NCBI RefSeq assembly: GCF_013408245.1
Contig: NZ_JACBYS010000001.1
Span: 930,001-994,000, forward strand
Origin: Duganella sp. 1224
GTDB taxonomy: Bacteria > Pseudomonadota > Gammaproteobacteria > Burkholderiales > Burkholderiaceae_D
Direction of reading: 5' to 3'
Length of the DNA: 64,000 nt
In this document: one piece after another, positions 57,707-64,000 of the stretch
How positions within the stretch are numbered: the stretch's first letter is position 1
Layout: the number at the start of each line of letters is the position of its first letter
The notes under the pieces: generated by a model
The model's database searches: none
What the model was told of the DNA's origin: nothing
What the model saw: only the letters and a program-made list of their open reading frames with translations
Program-made: the position numbers and the translations under genes

Positions 57707-58756
57707 TTACTGGCGCAGGCGCAGCAGCGACACCACGCGCTCGCGGCTGATGCCGGCCAGCGCCGAGGTGATCGACAACAGGCCCTTGTAGCCGGGCTGG
57801 CGCGCGGTGGTGACGAAGTTCTGCGCCACCTGGTCCATGCCGCCCCTGGCGCTGGCCGGATCGGCGCTCTGCACCCGCGCCGCCACCTGGGCCAGCGCCT
57901 GGCGCACCGAGGCGATCGACTGCTCGACCTTGGACAGCGACTGCACCACCTGCGCCAGCGTGGTGCGGATCGATTCCAGGTCGCTGACCTGCCAGGTGTC
58001 CGGCTCGACCTGCGGCGTCTGCGCCTCGGCCTTGACGCGGGTCAGCTGGCCGCCGGCGAAGCGGATGCCGCCGCCCTGCAGCGAGATGGTGTCGCGCACG
58101 TTGGCCCATTGCGACTCGGCGGTGGTAAAGGTCAGCTGGCCGTCGTCGCTGATCTGGGCGCGCACGCCGGCCGGCGTCAGCGCCTCGTTGAAGCGCTGGG
58201 CGATCTGCTCGTCGCTCAGGCCCGGCTCCAGCACCACCGAGCGCACGTTCTGGCCGCCGCCGACCGAGATCGCCAGCACCTCGCGGGCGCCGCCGCGCAG
58301 GTTGCCCAGGTTCAGGCCGCGCACGGTGAAGGTGGTGCTGCTGCCCTTGGTGCTGAAATTCAGCTGGCTGTCCAGCGTGCCGCCGGAGGCGCTGCTGCGG
58401 TTGCGCCAGGTGTTGCTGAACTGGCGCACGCGCGCCTCCAGCGTGCCGTCGGCACGCTGGCGCGTGGCCAGGCGCGCGCTCAGGTCGGCCTTCAGGTTGC
58501 GCAGTTGCGCCGCGCTTTGTTCGAGGAAATCAAGCGCCTGCTGGGCGCCCGAGATGTCGCCCTGCAGCGGCTGGTCCCAGTTGCTCAGCCCGCGACGCAG
58601 CGGCGCCGCCGCATTCGGTGTCGGCGTCACCGGCGTGGCGGTGGCGGCGTTTTCGCCGTTCAGGCCCAGCGCGGTGCCGTCCACCGCGCTGGCATTGCTG
58701 CCGGCATTGGCGCCGGGGACAATGACCTGGGGGCTGGCGGTGGAGGAAATCTGCAT
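57707..58756 (-). CDS. Uncharacterised protein after flgL, flagellin-IN-like
   Basis: 349 residues, family not recognised with certainty. Low-complexity N-terminus (1-55), helical segment with QQALDFLEQSAAQLRNLKAD (about 68-100), a central region VLAISVGGGQNVRSVVLE and FNEALTPAGVRAQISDDGQ resembling the flagellin_IN insert of FliD/flagellins, and a helical C-terminus rich in heptads (LAQVVQSLSKVEQSIASVRQ). There is no signal peptide, as expected for a substrate of the flagellar exporter. It follows flgL by 19 bp on the same strand. The likeliest role is a minor axial, hook-associated or cap-related component; a secreted regulator is also possible. Confidence 0.6.
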   Translation of the reverse strand: MQISSTASPQVIVPGANAGSNASAVDGTALGLNGENAATATPVTPTPNAAAPLRRGLSNWDQPLQGDISGAQQALDFLEQSAAQLRNLKADLSARLATRQRADGTLEARVRQFSNTWRNRSSASGGTLDSQLNFSTKGSSTTFTVRGLNLGNLRGGAREVLAISVGGGQNVRSVVLEPGLSDEQIAQRFNEALTPAGVRAQISDDGQLTFTTAESQWANVRDTISLQGGGIRFAGGQLTRVKAEAQTPQVEPDTWQVSDLESIRTTLAQVVQSLSKVEQSIASVRQALAQVAARVQSADPASARGGMDQVAQNFVTTARQPGYKGLLSITSALAGISRERVVSLLRLRQ

Positions 58757-58775
58757 ACGGGAACGCGCTTAAAGA

Positions 58776-59687
58776 TTACAGGATGTTGAACAGCGACAGG
58801 TTGCTGATCTTCGAATAAGCCTTGTACGAGGCCTGCAGCGCCAGATTGTAGCCGTTCATCTCGATCGTGGCCTCGCCCATGTCGAGCGAACCCAGGTCCA
58901 GCAGCGCGGTCTGGTTGGACAGGCTGACGTTGGCGTGGTTGCCGTCCAGCGTGTCCATGACGTTCTGGGCGCCGCCGAAACTGGCGATCTTGCCCGACAC
59001 CAGCGACAGCGCCGAGGTGGCGCCGTCCATATTGGCGCTCAGCGCCGCCTTGACCGTCGGGTCGCCGGGCGAGACGTTGGGCTGCGACAGCGCGGCGATG
59101 GTGGCGTCCATCTGGTTCAGCAAGTCCTCCAGGCCCTTGACGTCGACGTTGATGGTCTGGTTGATGCCGTTGCCGACCACCGACTGCTGCTGGTCGGTAT
59201 TGCCGCTGAAGCTGTAGCGCGAACCGGGCGTGCCGGCGCTGTCGAAGGCGATGGCCGGGGTGCCGGTGGCGGTGCCGGAGAACAGGTAGTTGCCTTCCTG
59301 GTCCTTCTGGTTGGCGCTGTACACCAGGCTGTCGCGCAGCGAGGTCATGCTGTTGACCATGGCCTTCAGGTCGTCGCCGGTGTTGCTGCCGTCGGACGCC
59401 CACACCAGCAGGTCGTGCACCTGGTTGATGTCGTTGACCATGCTTTGCAAATAGGTCTCGTTGGACGACAGGCGGATCTTGATCGACGAGATGTTGTCGC
59501 GGTACTGGCCGACGATGGCTTCCTCGCGCTCCAGGCGCGACAGGCGCACCGAGGTCACGGGATCGTCGGACGGCACCTGGATCTTTTTCTGGCTGGCGAT
59601 CTGCGCGGTCAGCGACGCGATGGCGCTCTGATTATCCTGCAGGGCGCGGTTCATGGTGGCCTGGAACTGGCTGGTGGCGATACGCAT
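58776..59687 (-). CDS. flgL: Hook-filament junction protein FlgL
   Basis: 303 residues with flagellin-like terminal helices: N-terminal RIATSQFQATMNRALQDNQ and SDDPVTSVRLSRLEREE (the PSDDP-type hinge of the family), C-terminal LLDLGSLDMGEATIEMNGYN and LQASYKAYSKISNLSLFNIL. It forms the second ring joining hook and filament (HAP3). AAGGAG lies 8 nt before the ATG. It follows flgK by 12 bp. Confidence 0.95.
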   Translation of the reverse strand: MRIATSQFQATMNRALQDNQSAIASLTAQIASQKKIQVPSDDPVTSVRLSRLEREEAIVGQYRDNISSIKIRLSSNETYLQSMVNDINQVHDLLVWASDGSNTGDDLKAMVNSMTSLRDSLVYSANQKDQEGNYLFSGTATGTPAIAFDSAGTPGSRYSFSGNTDQQQSVVGNGINQTINVDVKGLEDLLNQMDATIAALSQPNVSPGDPTVKAALSANMDGATSALSLVSGKIASFGGAQNVMDTLDGNHANVSLSNQTALLDLGSLDMGEATIEMNGYNLALQASYKAYSKISNLSLFNIL

Positions 59688-59699
59688 GGCAGGCTCTCC

Positions 59700-61115
59700 T
59701 TAACCGAACATTTGCAACGTCGAGTCGAACAGGGTGTTGGCGACCGCAATCACCTTCATGTTCGCCTGATACATTTTCTGGAATTCCACCAGGTTGATGC
59801 CTTCTTCATCCGAGTTGACCGCGCTGGTCGACTTCCAGTCGTCCTCGGCCTGCGAGCGGATGGTGGTGGCGGTCGCCAGCTGCGCCTGGTTTTGCTGGCT
59901 GATGATGCCGAGCTGGCCGACGATCTGGGTGTCGGCGTCGCCCAGCTGGACGTCGCTGGTCACGCCGCTCAGCGAGGTCAGCTGGATGGTCTGGCCCTTG
60001 ATCGCCACCAGGTTCTGCAGGTTGCCGCTGTCGCCCGGCTGGCCGTTGCTGGAAAACGCCAGGTCGGTGGTCTTGAAGCCGACGGCGATCTGCAGCAGGC
60101 CGGTGGCGCTGGCCGGGTTGTAGTCCAGCAGCGGAATGCCGGGGTCGCCCTGGTCGCCGGGGATGGCCGGATTGGCGTTGCCCTTGAAGCCGCCCGTCAG
60201 CGCGGTGTTGATCTTGTCAGCCATCTGCTCGGCGATCTGCTTGATCGCGGTCTGCAGCGGCGCCAGGGTGTTCTGGCGGAAGTCGCCCAGGCCGCCCAGC
60301 TGGCCGCCGACCTTGGTGTCGTCCAGCGTGAACTGCAGGTTGGAGTAGCTCAGCGTCAGGCTGGCCGGGGCGCTGCTGCCGGCGTTGACATAGGACAGCG
60401 TCGAGGCGGTGTCGTTGACCACCAGCGGCTCGCCGCTCTTGAGCGACAGGTTGGCGCTGCCGTTGGCGCCGTACACCACCTCGACGCCGACCTGCTGCGC
60501 CACGCTGTCGATCAGCTGATCGCGCTTGTCCATCAGCGCCGAGGTGTTGGTGCCGGCGCCGGTGACCGAGACGATCTGCTTGTTGAGCGCGGCGATGCCG
60601 GCCAGCGCCTCGTTCAGCGACGGCAGGATCGAGGCCTGCTGCTGCTGCACCGAGATGGCCTGGTTGGTGGTCAAGTTGTAAATCGAGTTGATCTGCTGCG
60701 ACATCGAGTCGGCGGTGGTGATCACCTGCTGGCGCAGCGGGGTCGAGGTCGGATCGACGCTGGCGGCGTTGAGCGCCTTGAAAAAGTTGTCCATGCCATA
60801 ACTGATGCTGGACTTGTCATCGCTCATCACCGATTCCAGCGAGGTCAGGTAGGGCTGCACCTGCGAGCGCACGCCCACCGCCGAGTTGGCGCGCCACATC
60901 TGCTGCAGCTGGTAGGAGTCGCTGAAGCGCAGCAGCGCGCCGACCTGCACGCCATTGCCGGCCGACAGCGTGCCCGGATCGGACGCGGTCGCCTGCAGCA
61001 GCACGCCCTGGCGGGTGTAGCCCTTGGTTTGCTGGTTGGCGAGGTTCTGGCTGACGGTGTTCAGCGCGGCTTGGGCGGCCAGGGCGCCGGACAGTGCGTT
61101 GTAGGTGATGGTCAT
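59700..61115 (-). CDS. flgK: Hook-filament junction protein FlgK
   Basis: 471 residues, shorter than the 550-650 common for FlgK, so part of the variable central domain is missing. The conserved ends are present: N-terminal NALSGALAAQAALNTVSQNLANQQTKGYTR-type segment and C-terminal EEGINLVEFQKMYQANMKVIAVANTLFDSTL. The central region contains GTNTSALMDKRDQLIDSVAQQ. HAP1 forms the first ring on the hook tip. It is preceded by a 68-bp gap after flgJ that holds a 16-bp GC palindrome (61146-61161). Confidence 0.94.
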   Translation of the reverse strand: MTITYNALSGALAAQAALNTVSQNLANQQTKGYTRQGVLLQATASDPGTLSAGNGVQVGALLRFSDSYQLQQMWRANSAVGVRSQVQPYLTSLESVMSDDKSSISYGMDNFFKALNAASVDPTSTPLRQQVITTADSMSQQINSIYNLTTNQAISVQQQQASILPSLNEALAGIAALNKQIVSVTGAGTNTSALMDKRDQLIDSVAQQVGVEVVYGANGSANLSLKSGEPLVVNDTASTLSYVNAGSSAPASLTLSYSNLQFTLDDTKVGGQLGGLGDFRQNTLAPLQTAIKQIAEQMADKINTALTGGFKGNANPAIPGDQGDPGIPLLDYNPASATGLLQIAVGFKTTDLAFSSNGQPGDSGNLQNLVAIKGQTIQLTSLSGVTSDVQLGDADTQIVGQLGIISQQNQAQLATATTIRSQAEDDWKSTSAVNSDEEGINLVEFQKMYQANMKVIAVANTLFDSTLQMFG

Positions 61116-61183
61116 GAAGCGGGTCTTTTCCTGGTGAAGTCCGAAGGGCCGGCGCCGGCCCGATACCGATACTGGGCGACCAT

Positions 61184-61615
61184 TTATTGCTGCTGATTAA
61201 GTGGCGCGCTTAAATTTTGCGAATCGGAAACTTTTTCAGCCGCCGCCGTGGCCGGCGCTGGCGGCGCCGCCGGCGGCAGCAGCTGGCGCAGGATGGCGTC
61301 GGCGATGCCGAAGGCGCGCTGGCCGGCCATCTGGTCGGCCACCAGGTTGTCGGCCATGTCCAGCATGTCCTGGTTGATGCGGTCCTTGGTCGGGCTGTCG
61401 TCGGCGGCGATGGCGCGCACGCCGTCGCGCATCTGGTGCAGCATGTGGCCGATGAAGAAGCTCTCGAACTTGATGGCCGCCTCGGTGGCCTTGGCGCGGT
61501 AGGCCGGGTCGACGCTGTCGCCCGGCTGGGCCGGCTGCGGCGCCACCGCCGTGCCGCTCAGCTGGCCGGCCACGCCGGCCGCCAGGCCGCGTTCGATCGG
61601 GGTCTGAAAACTCAT
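61184..61615 (-). CDS. flgJ: Rod-scaffold protein FlgJ, single-domain form
   Basis: 143 residues. It contains the rod-binding domain: AAIKFESFFIGHMLHQMRDG and DMLDMADNLVADQMAGQRAFGIADAIL, then an Ala/Pro-rich tail. The C-terminal glucosaminidase domain of the ~310-residue proteobacterial FlgJ is absent, and the next gene downstream is flgK, so no hydrolase is split off here. The protein can cap the growing rod but cannot cut peptidoglycan; a separate hydrolase must do that. The gene is ended by its own TAA, with no sign of frameshift. Confidence 0.93.
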   Translation of the reverse strand: MSFQTPIERGLAAGVAGQLSGTAVAPQPAQPGDSVDPAYRAKATEAAIKFESFFIGHMLHQMRDGVRAIAADDSPTKDRINQDMLDMADNLVADQMAGQRAFGIADAILRQLLPPAAPPAPATAAAEKVSDSQNLSAPLNQQQ

Positions 61616-61624
61616 GCGCGCTCC

Positions 61625-62737
61625 TTAAATGACCACCAGTTCGCCTTCGATGGCGCCGGCCTGGTCCAGCGCCTGCAGGATCGCCATGATGTCGTCCGGG
61701 GTCGCGCCCAGGCTGTTGACGACGTCGATGATGGACTGCAGCTTGGCGCCGGCCGGCCACTTGAACATCTGCGCCGGGCCCTGGTCGGCCGTCACCTGCG
61801 ACTGCGGCGAGGCCACGGTCTGGCCGCCGGCCAGCGCGTTCGGCTGGCTGACCTTGGTCGATTCGGAAATCACCACCTTCAGCGAGCCGTGGGTGACGGC
61901 GGCCGCGCGCACGCGCAGGCCCTCGGCGATCACCACGGTGCCGGTGCGCGAGTTGAACACCACCTTGGGCGCGTCCTCGCCGACGTCGACGTTCATCGCC
62001 TCCAGCTTGGCCATGAAGGCCACGCGCTGGGTCGGGTTGGCCGGCGCCACCACGTCGACGCTGGTGGCGTCGCTGGCGGTGGCGATGTCGCCGAAGCGCT
62101 TGTTGATCGAGTTGACGATGTTGATCGCGGTTTCAAAGTGCGGATGGCGCAGCGACAGGCGCACGGTCGGCTTGGTGTTGAAGTCGCTCGGAATCTCGCG
62201 CTCGATGTTGGCGCCGCTCGGAATGCGGCCCGAGGTCGGCGTGTTGACGGTGATCGACGAACCCGACTTGCCCTGGGCGCTGAAGCCGCCCACCACCACG
62301 TTGCCCTGGGCCAGCGCGTACACCTCGCCGTCGGCCGCGCGCAGCGGCGTCAGCAGCAGGGCGCCGCCGCGCAGGCTCTTGGCGTCGCCCATCGACGACA
62401 CCACGACGTCGATCGACTGGCCCTTGCGGTAGCCGGGCGGGAACACCGCCGACACCATCACGGTGGCGACGTTCTTGGACTTGGCGTCGGTGCCGTCCGG
62501 CACCTTGACGCCGAACTGCTTGAGCATGTTGATCACCGACTGGCTGGAGAACTTGACCTGGGTCGAGTCGCCGCTGCCGTTGAGGCCGACCACCAGGCCG
62601 TAGCCGACCAGCGGGTTGTCGCGCACGCCCTCGATGGCGACCAGGTTGCGCAGGGCCTGCGCCGCCTGGGCGGGCAGGGCGGCGCCGAGCGTGAGGCAGA
62701 GCGCGGCGGAGACGGCGAGTAGCTTGCGGAATGTCAT
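61625..62737 (-). CDS. flgI: Flagellar P-ring protein FlgI
   Basis: 370 residues from ATG 62737 with a signal peptide (1-25, ending PAQAAQ). Highly conserved family stretches are present: [40 protein letters not shown] [19 protein letters not shown] and [20 protein letters not shown] at the C-terminus. It forms the periplasmic P-ring around the rod. An upstream in-frame start at 62791 would overlap flgH and is rejected. Confidence 0.97.
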   Translation of the reverse strand: MTFRKLLAVSAALCLTLGAALPAQAAQALRNLVAIEGVRDNPLVGYGLVVGLNGSGDSTQVKFSSQSVINMLKQFGVKVPDGTDAKSKNVATVMVSAVFPPGYRKGQSIDVVVSSMGDAKSLRGGALLLTPLRAADGEVYALAQGNVVVGGFSAQGKSGSSITVNTPTSGRIPSGANIEREIPSDFNTKPTVRLSLRHPHFETAINIVNSINKRFGDIATASDATSVDVVAPANPTQRVAFMAKLEAMNVDVGEDAPKVVFNSRTGTVVIAEGLRVRAAAVTHGSLKVVISESTKVSQPNALAGGQTVASPQSQVTADQGPAQMFKWPAGAKLQSIIDVVNSLGATPDDIMAILQALDQAGAIEGELVVI

Positions 62738-62748
62738 GGGAGCACCGG

Positions 62749-63429
62749 TTAGAACGGCATCAGCGGGCCGTTGAAGAAGCGCGACAGCCAACCCGGCTGC
62801 TGGGTATCGGCCAGCGTACCCTGCGCCGAATAAGCGATGCGGGCGTTGGCGATGCGTTGCGACGACACCTGGTTGTCGGCGTCGATGTCGGCCGCGCGCA
62901 GGTAGCCGCGCAGGCGGACGAATTCCTCGCCGTTGTTCAGGGTCAGGGTTTTTTCGCCGGACACGCGCAGCAGGCCGTTGGGGAGCACTTCCTGCACGAT
63001 CACGGTGATGGCGCCGGTCAGCGCGTTCTGCTGGGTGCTGGTGGCGTCGCCGGCAAAGGTGTTGGAGGCGCCCAGGCCGACCGCGGCCTTGCCGAAGGTC
63101 TTGCCCAGCAGATTCGGGGCGTTGATGTTGTCGGCCGAGTTCTTGGAGTAGCTGGTGCCGGCCTTCTTGCTGGCCTGGGTGGTTTCCTGCAGGTTGACGG
63201 TGACCACGTCGCCGACCCGGAAGGCGCGGCTGTCCGAGGTCAGCGACAGGCCCAGGTCGGGGCTGAACACGCCACCCGAGACGCCGCGCGGACCGCTGTT
63301 GCGGGCCGCCGGCGGCGGCTCGTCGGACGGGCCGGGCCGCACGGCCGGCGGCTGCAGCTGGGCGCAGCCGGCCAGGGCCAGCGACGCCAGCAGCAGCGCG
63401 ACGGACGGGGCGCGCACGGCGGTGTTCAT
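62749..63429 (-). CDS. flgH: Flagellar L-ring lipoprotein FlgH
   Basis: 226 residues from ATG 63429 with a lipoprotein signal: lipobox LALAGC (Cys22). The family regions are clear: [41 protein letters not shown] and [24 protein letters not shown]. It forms the outer-membrane L-ring. The ATG overlaps the flgG stop by one base (TGATG), so the two are translationally coupled. Confidence 0.97.
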   Translation of the reverse strand: MNTAVRAPSVALLLASLALAGCAQLQPPAVRPGPSDEPPPAARNSGPRGVSGGVFSPDLGLSLTSDSRAFRVGDVVTVNLQETTQASKKAGTSYSKNSADNINAPNLLGKTFGKAAVGLGASNTFAGDATSTQQNALTGAITVIVQEVLPNGLLRVSGEKTLTLNNGEEFVRLRGYLRAADIDADNQVSSQRIANARIAYSAQGTLADTQQPGWLSRFFNGPLMPF

Positions 63430-64000
63430 CAGCGCGCCGCCTGCGACAGGTACTGCAGCATGTTGTCGGCGGCCGACAGCACCTTGGTGTTCATCTCGTA
63501 GGTGCGCTGGGCAGCGATCATGTCGACCATCTCCTCGACCACCTGGACGTTCGAGCCCTCCAGCGTGCCCTGCTTGATCTTGCCCCACTGGGCGGTGCCG
63601 GGCTGGCCCTCGGTCGGCGTGCCCGACGACGGCGTTTCGGCGAACAGGTTCTCGCCCAGCGCCAGCAGGCCGGTCGGGTTGATGAAGGAGGTCAGCGTCA
63701 GCTGGCCCAGCACCTGCGGCGCGACGTTGTCGGCGATCTTGGCCGAGACGGTGCCATCCTCGCCGATGCTGAGCGCGGTGGCGTTGGCCGGCACGGTGAT
63801 CTGCGGGATCAGCGGCAGGCCGCTGGCGTTGACCAGGATGCCGTTGGCGTCGACCTGCAGCTGGCCGGCGCGGGTGTAGGCGGTGTCGCCGTTGGGCTGG
63901 CGCACCGACAGGAAACCGTTGCCCATCACCGAGATGTCGAGGTCGCGCTGGGTGGTTTGCAGGATGCCCTGGGTGAACACCTTCTGCGTGCCGACCACGT
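63429..64000 (-). CDS. flgG: Flagellar distal rod protein FlgG (5' part beyond window)
   Basis: About 190 C-terminal residues of a ~260-residue protein; the N-terminus lies outside the window. It contains [40 protein letters not shown] and the C-terminal heptad helix [20 protein letters not shown] of the FlgBCFG/FlgE family, with FlgG favoured by length and by gene order before flgH. The preserved [14 protein letters not shown] and [19 protein letters not shown] are typical of FlgG. Confidence 0.93.
   Translation of the reverse strand, partial: VVGTQKVFTQGILQTTQRDLDISVMGNGFLSVRQPNGDTAYTRAGQLQVDANGILVNASGLPLIPQITVPANATALSIGEDGTVSAKIADNVAPQVLGQLTLTSFINPTGLLALGENLFAETPSSGTPTEGQPGTAQWGKIKQGTLEGSNVQVVEEMVDMIAAQRTYEMNTKVLSAADNMLQYLSQAAR

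Noticed and set aside
61146..61161. 16-bp GC palindrome between flgJ and flgK as a terminator
   Set aside because: No T-tract follows on either strand, and the cluster order suggests continued transcription.

Overview
The window is a GC-rich, densely packed bacterial chromosome segment. Gene content and order fit a betaproteobacterium of the Oxalobacteraceae (Massilia/Duganella/Janthinobacterium type): a recC-recB-recD operon, a flgG-H-I-J-K-L cluster, many c-di-GMP proteins and hybrid histidine kinases, and short GGGGTC-containing palindromes between genes. This placement is inferred from gene content; there is no rRNA or tRNA to anchor it. I see no prophage, insertion sequence, CRISPR array or toxin-antitoxin cluster.

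Layout. 1-8 kb: an exported metallo-beta-lactamase-fold hydrolase, a membrane TPR protein, an orphan LuxR-type response regulator, an exported retropepsin-like protein without catalytic aspartates, a LysR regulator divergent from an exported alpha/beta hydrolase, an ECF sigma factor without an adjacent anti-sigma gene, and an HD phosphohydrolase. 8-16 kb: a 1,037-residue fusion of an acetoacetate-decarboxylase-like domain to a carotenoid-desaturase-like FAD oxidoreductase, an overlapping XRE-cupin regulator/GNAT pair, a small disordered protein, a flavodoxin-fold reductase, an O-methyltransferase and a DHA2 drug exporter. 16-25 kb: a perfect 72-bp palindrome with an extra tandem half-copy, a 7TM hybrid kinase, a LysE exporter, a YceI lipoprotein, a 354-bp gene-free stretch with an orphan terminator, an M1 aminopeptidase and two overlapping GST genes.

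25-38 kb is a signalling block. A tight three-gene operon encodes a REC-GGDEF-EAL protein, a 1,631-residue soluble kinase with six 92-residue HAMP-type repeats and three receiver domains, and a degenerate CheR-like protein. A secreted PHP-domain protein and a CHASE-PAS hybrid kinase follow. 38-47 kb is recCBD. 47-57.7 kb is mixed: a PBP7-type endopeptidase, a molbindin, an orphan sulfate-binding protein, acetyltransferase and amidotransferase genes, a degenerate EAL protein, a TonB-C protein, a Tat-exported YcbK-like peptidase, a 49-codon small gene, a polar amino-acid ABC binding protein and permease without an ATPase, and a PAS-PAS-GGDEF-EAL protein. 57.7-64 kb is the flagellar hook-filament/rod/ring cluster on the minus strand. 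It ends in an uncharacterised protein after flgL, and its FlgJ has only the rod-scaffold domain.

A recurring theme is signalling enzymes that keep their fold but appear to have lost catalytic residues: the CheR-like protein, two EAL domains and the retropepsin. Together with three hybrid kinases they suggest a lineage with many phospho-relay and c-di-GMP receptor/adaptor proteins controlling motility and surface behaviour. The best candidates for something undescribed are the three-gene multi-HAMP operon, the decarboxylase-oxidoreductase fusion, the protein after flgL, and the possible small RNA upstream of the orphan terminator near 20.97 kb.
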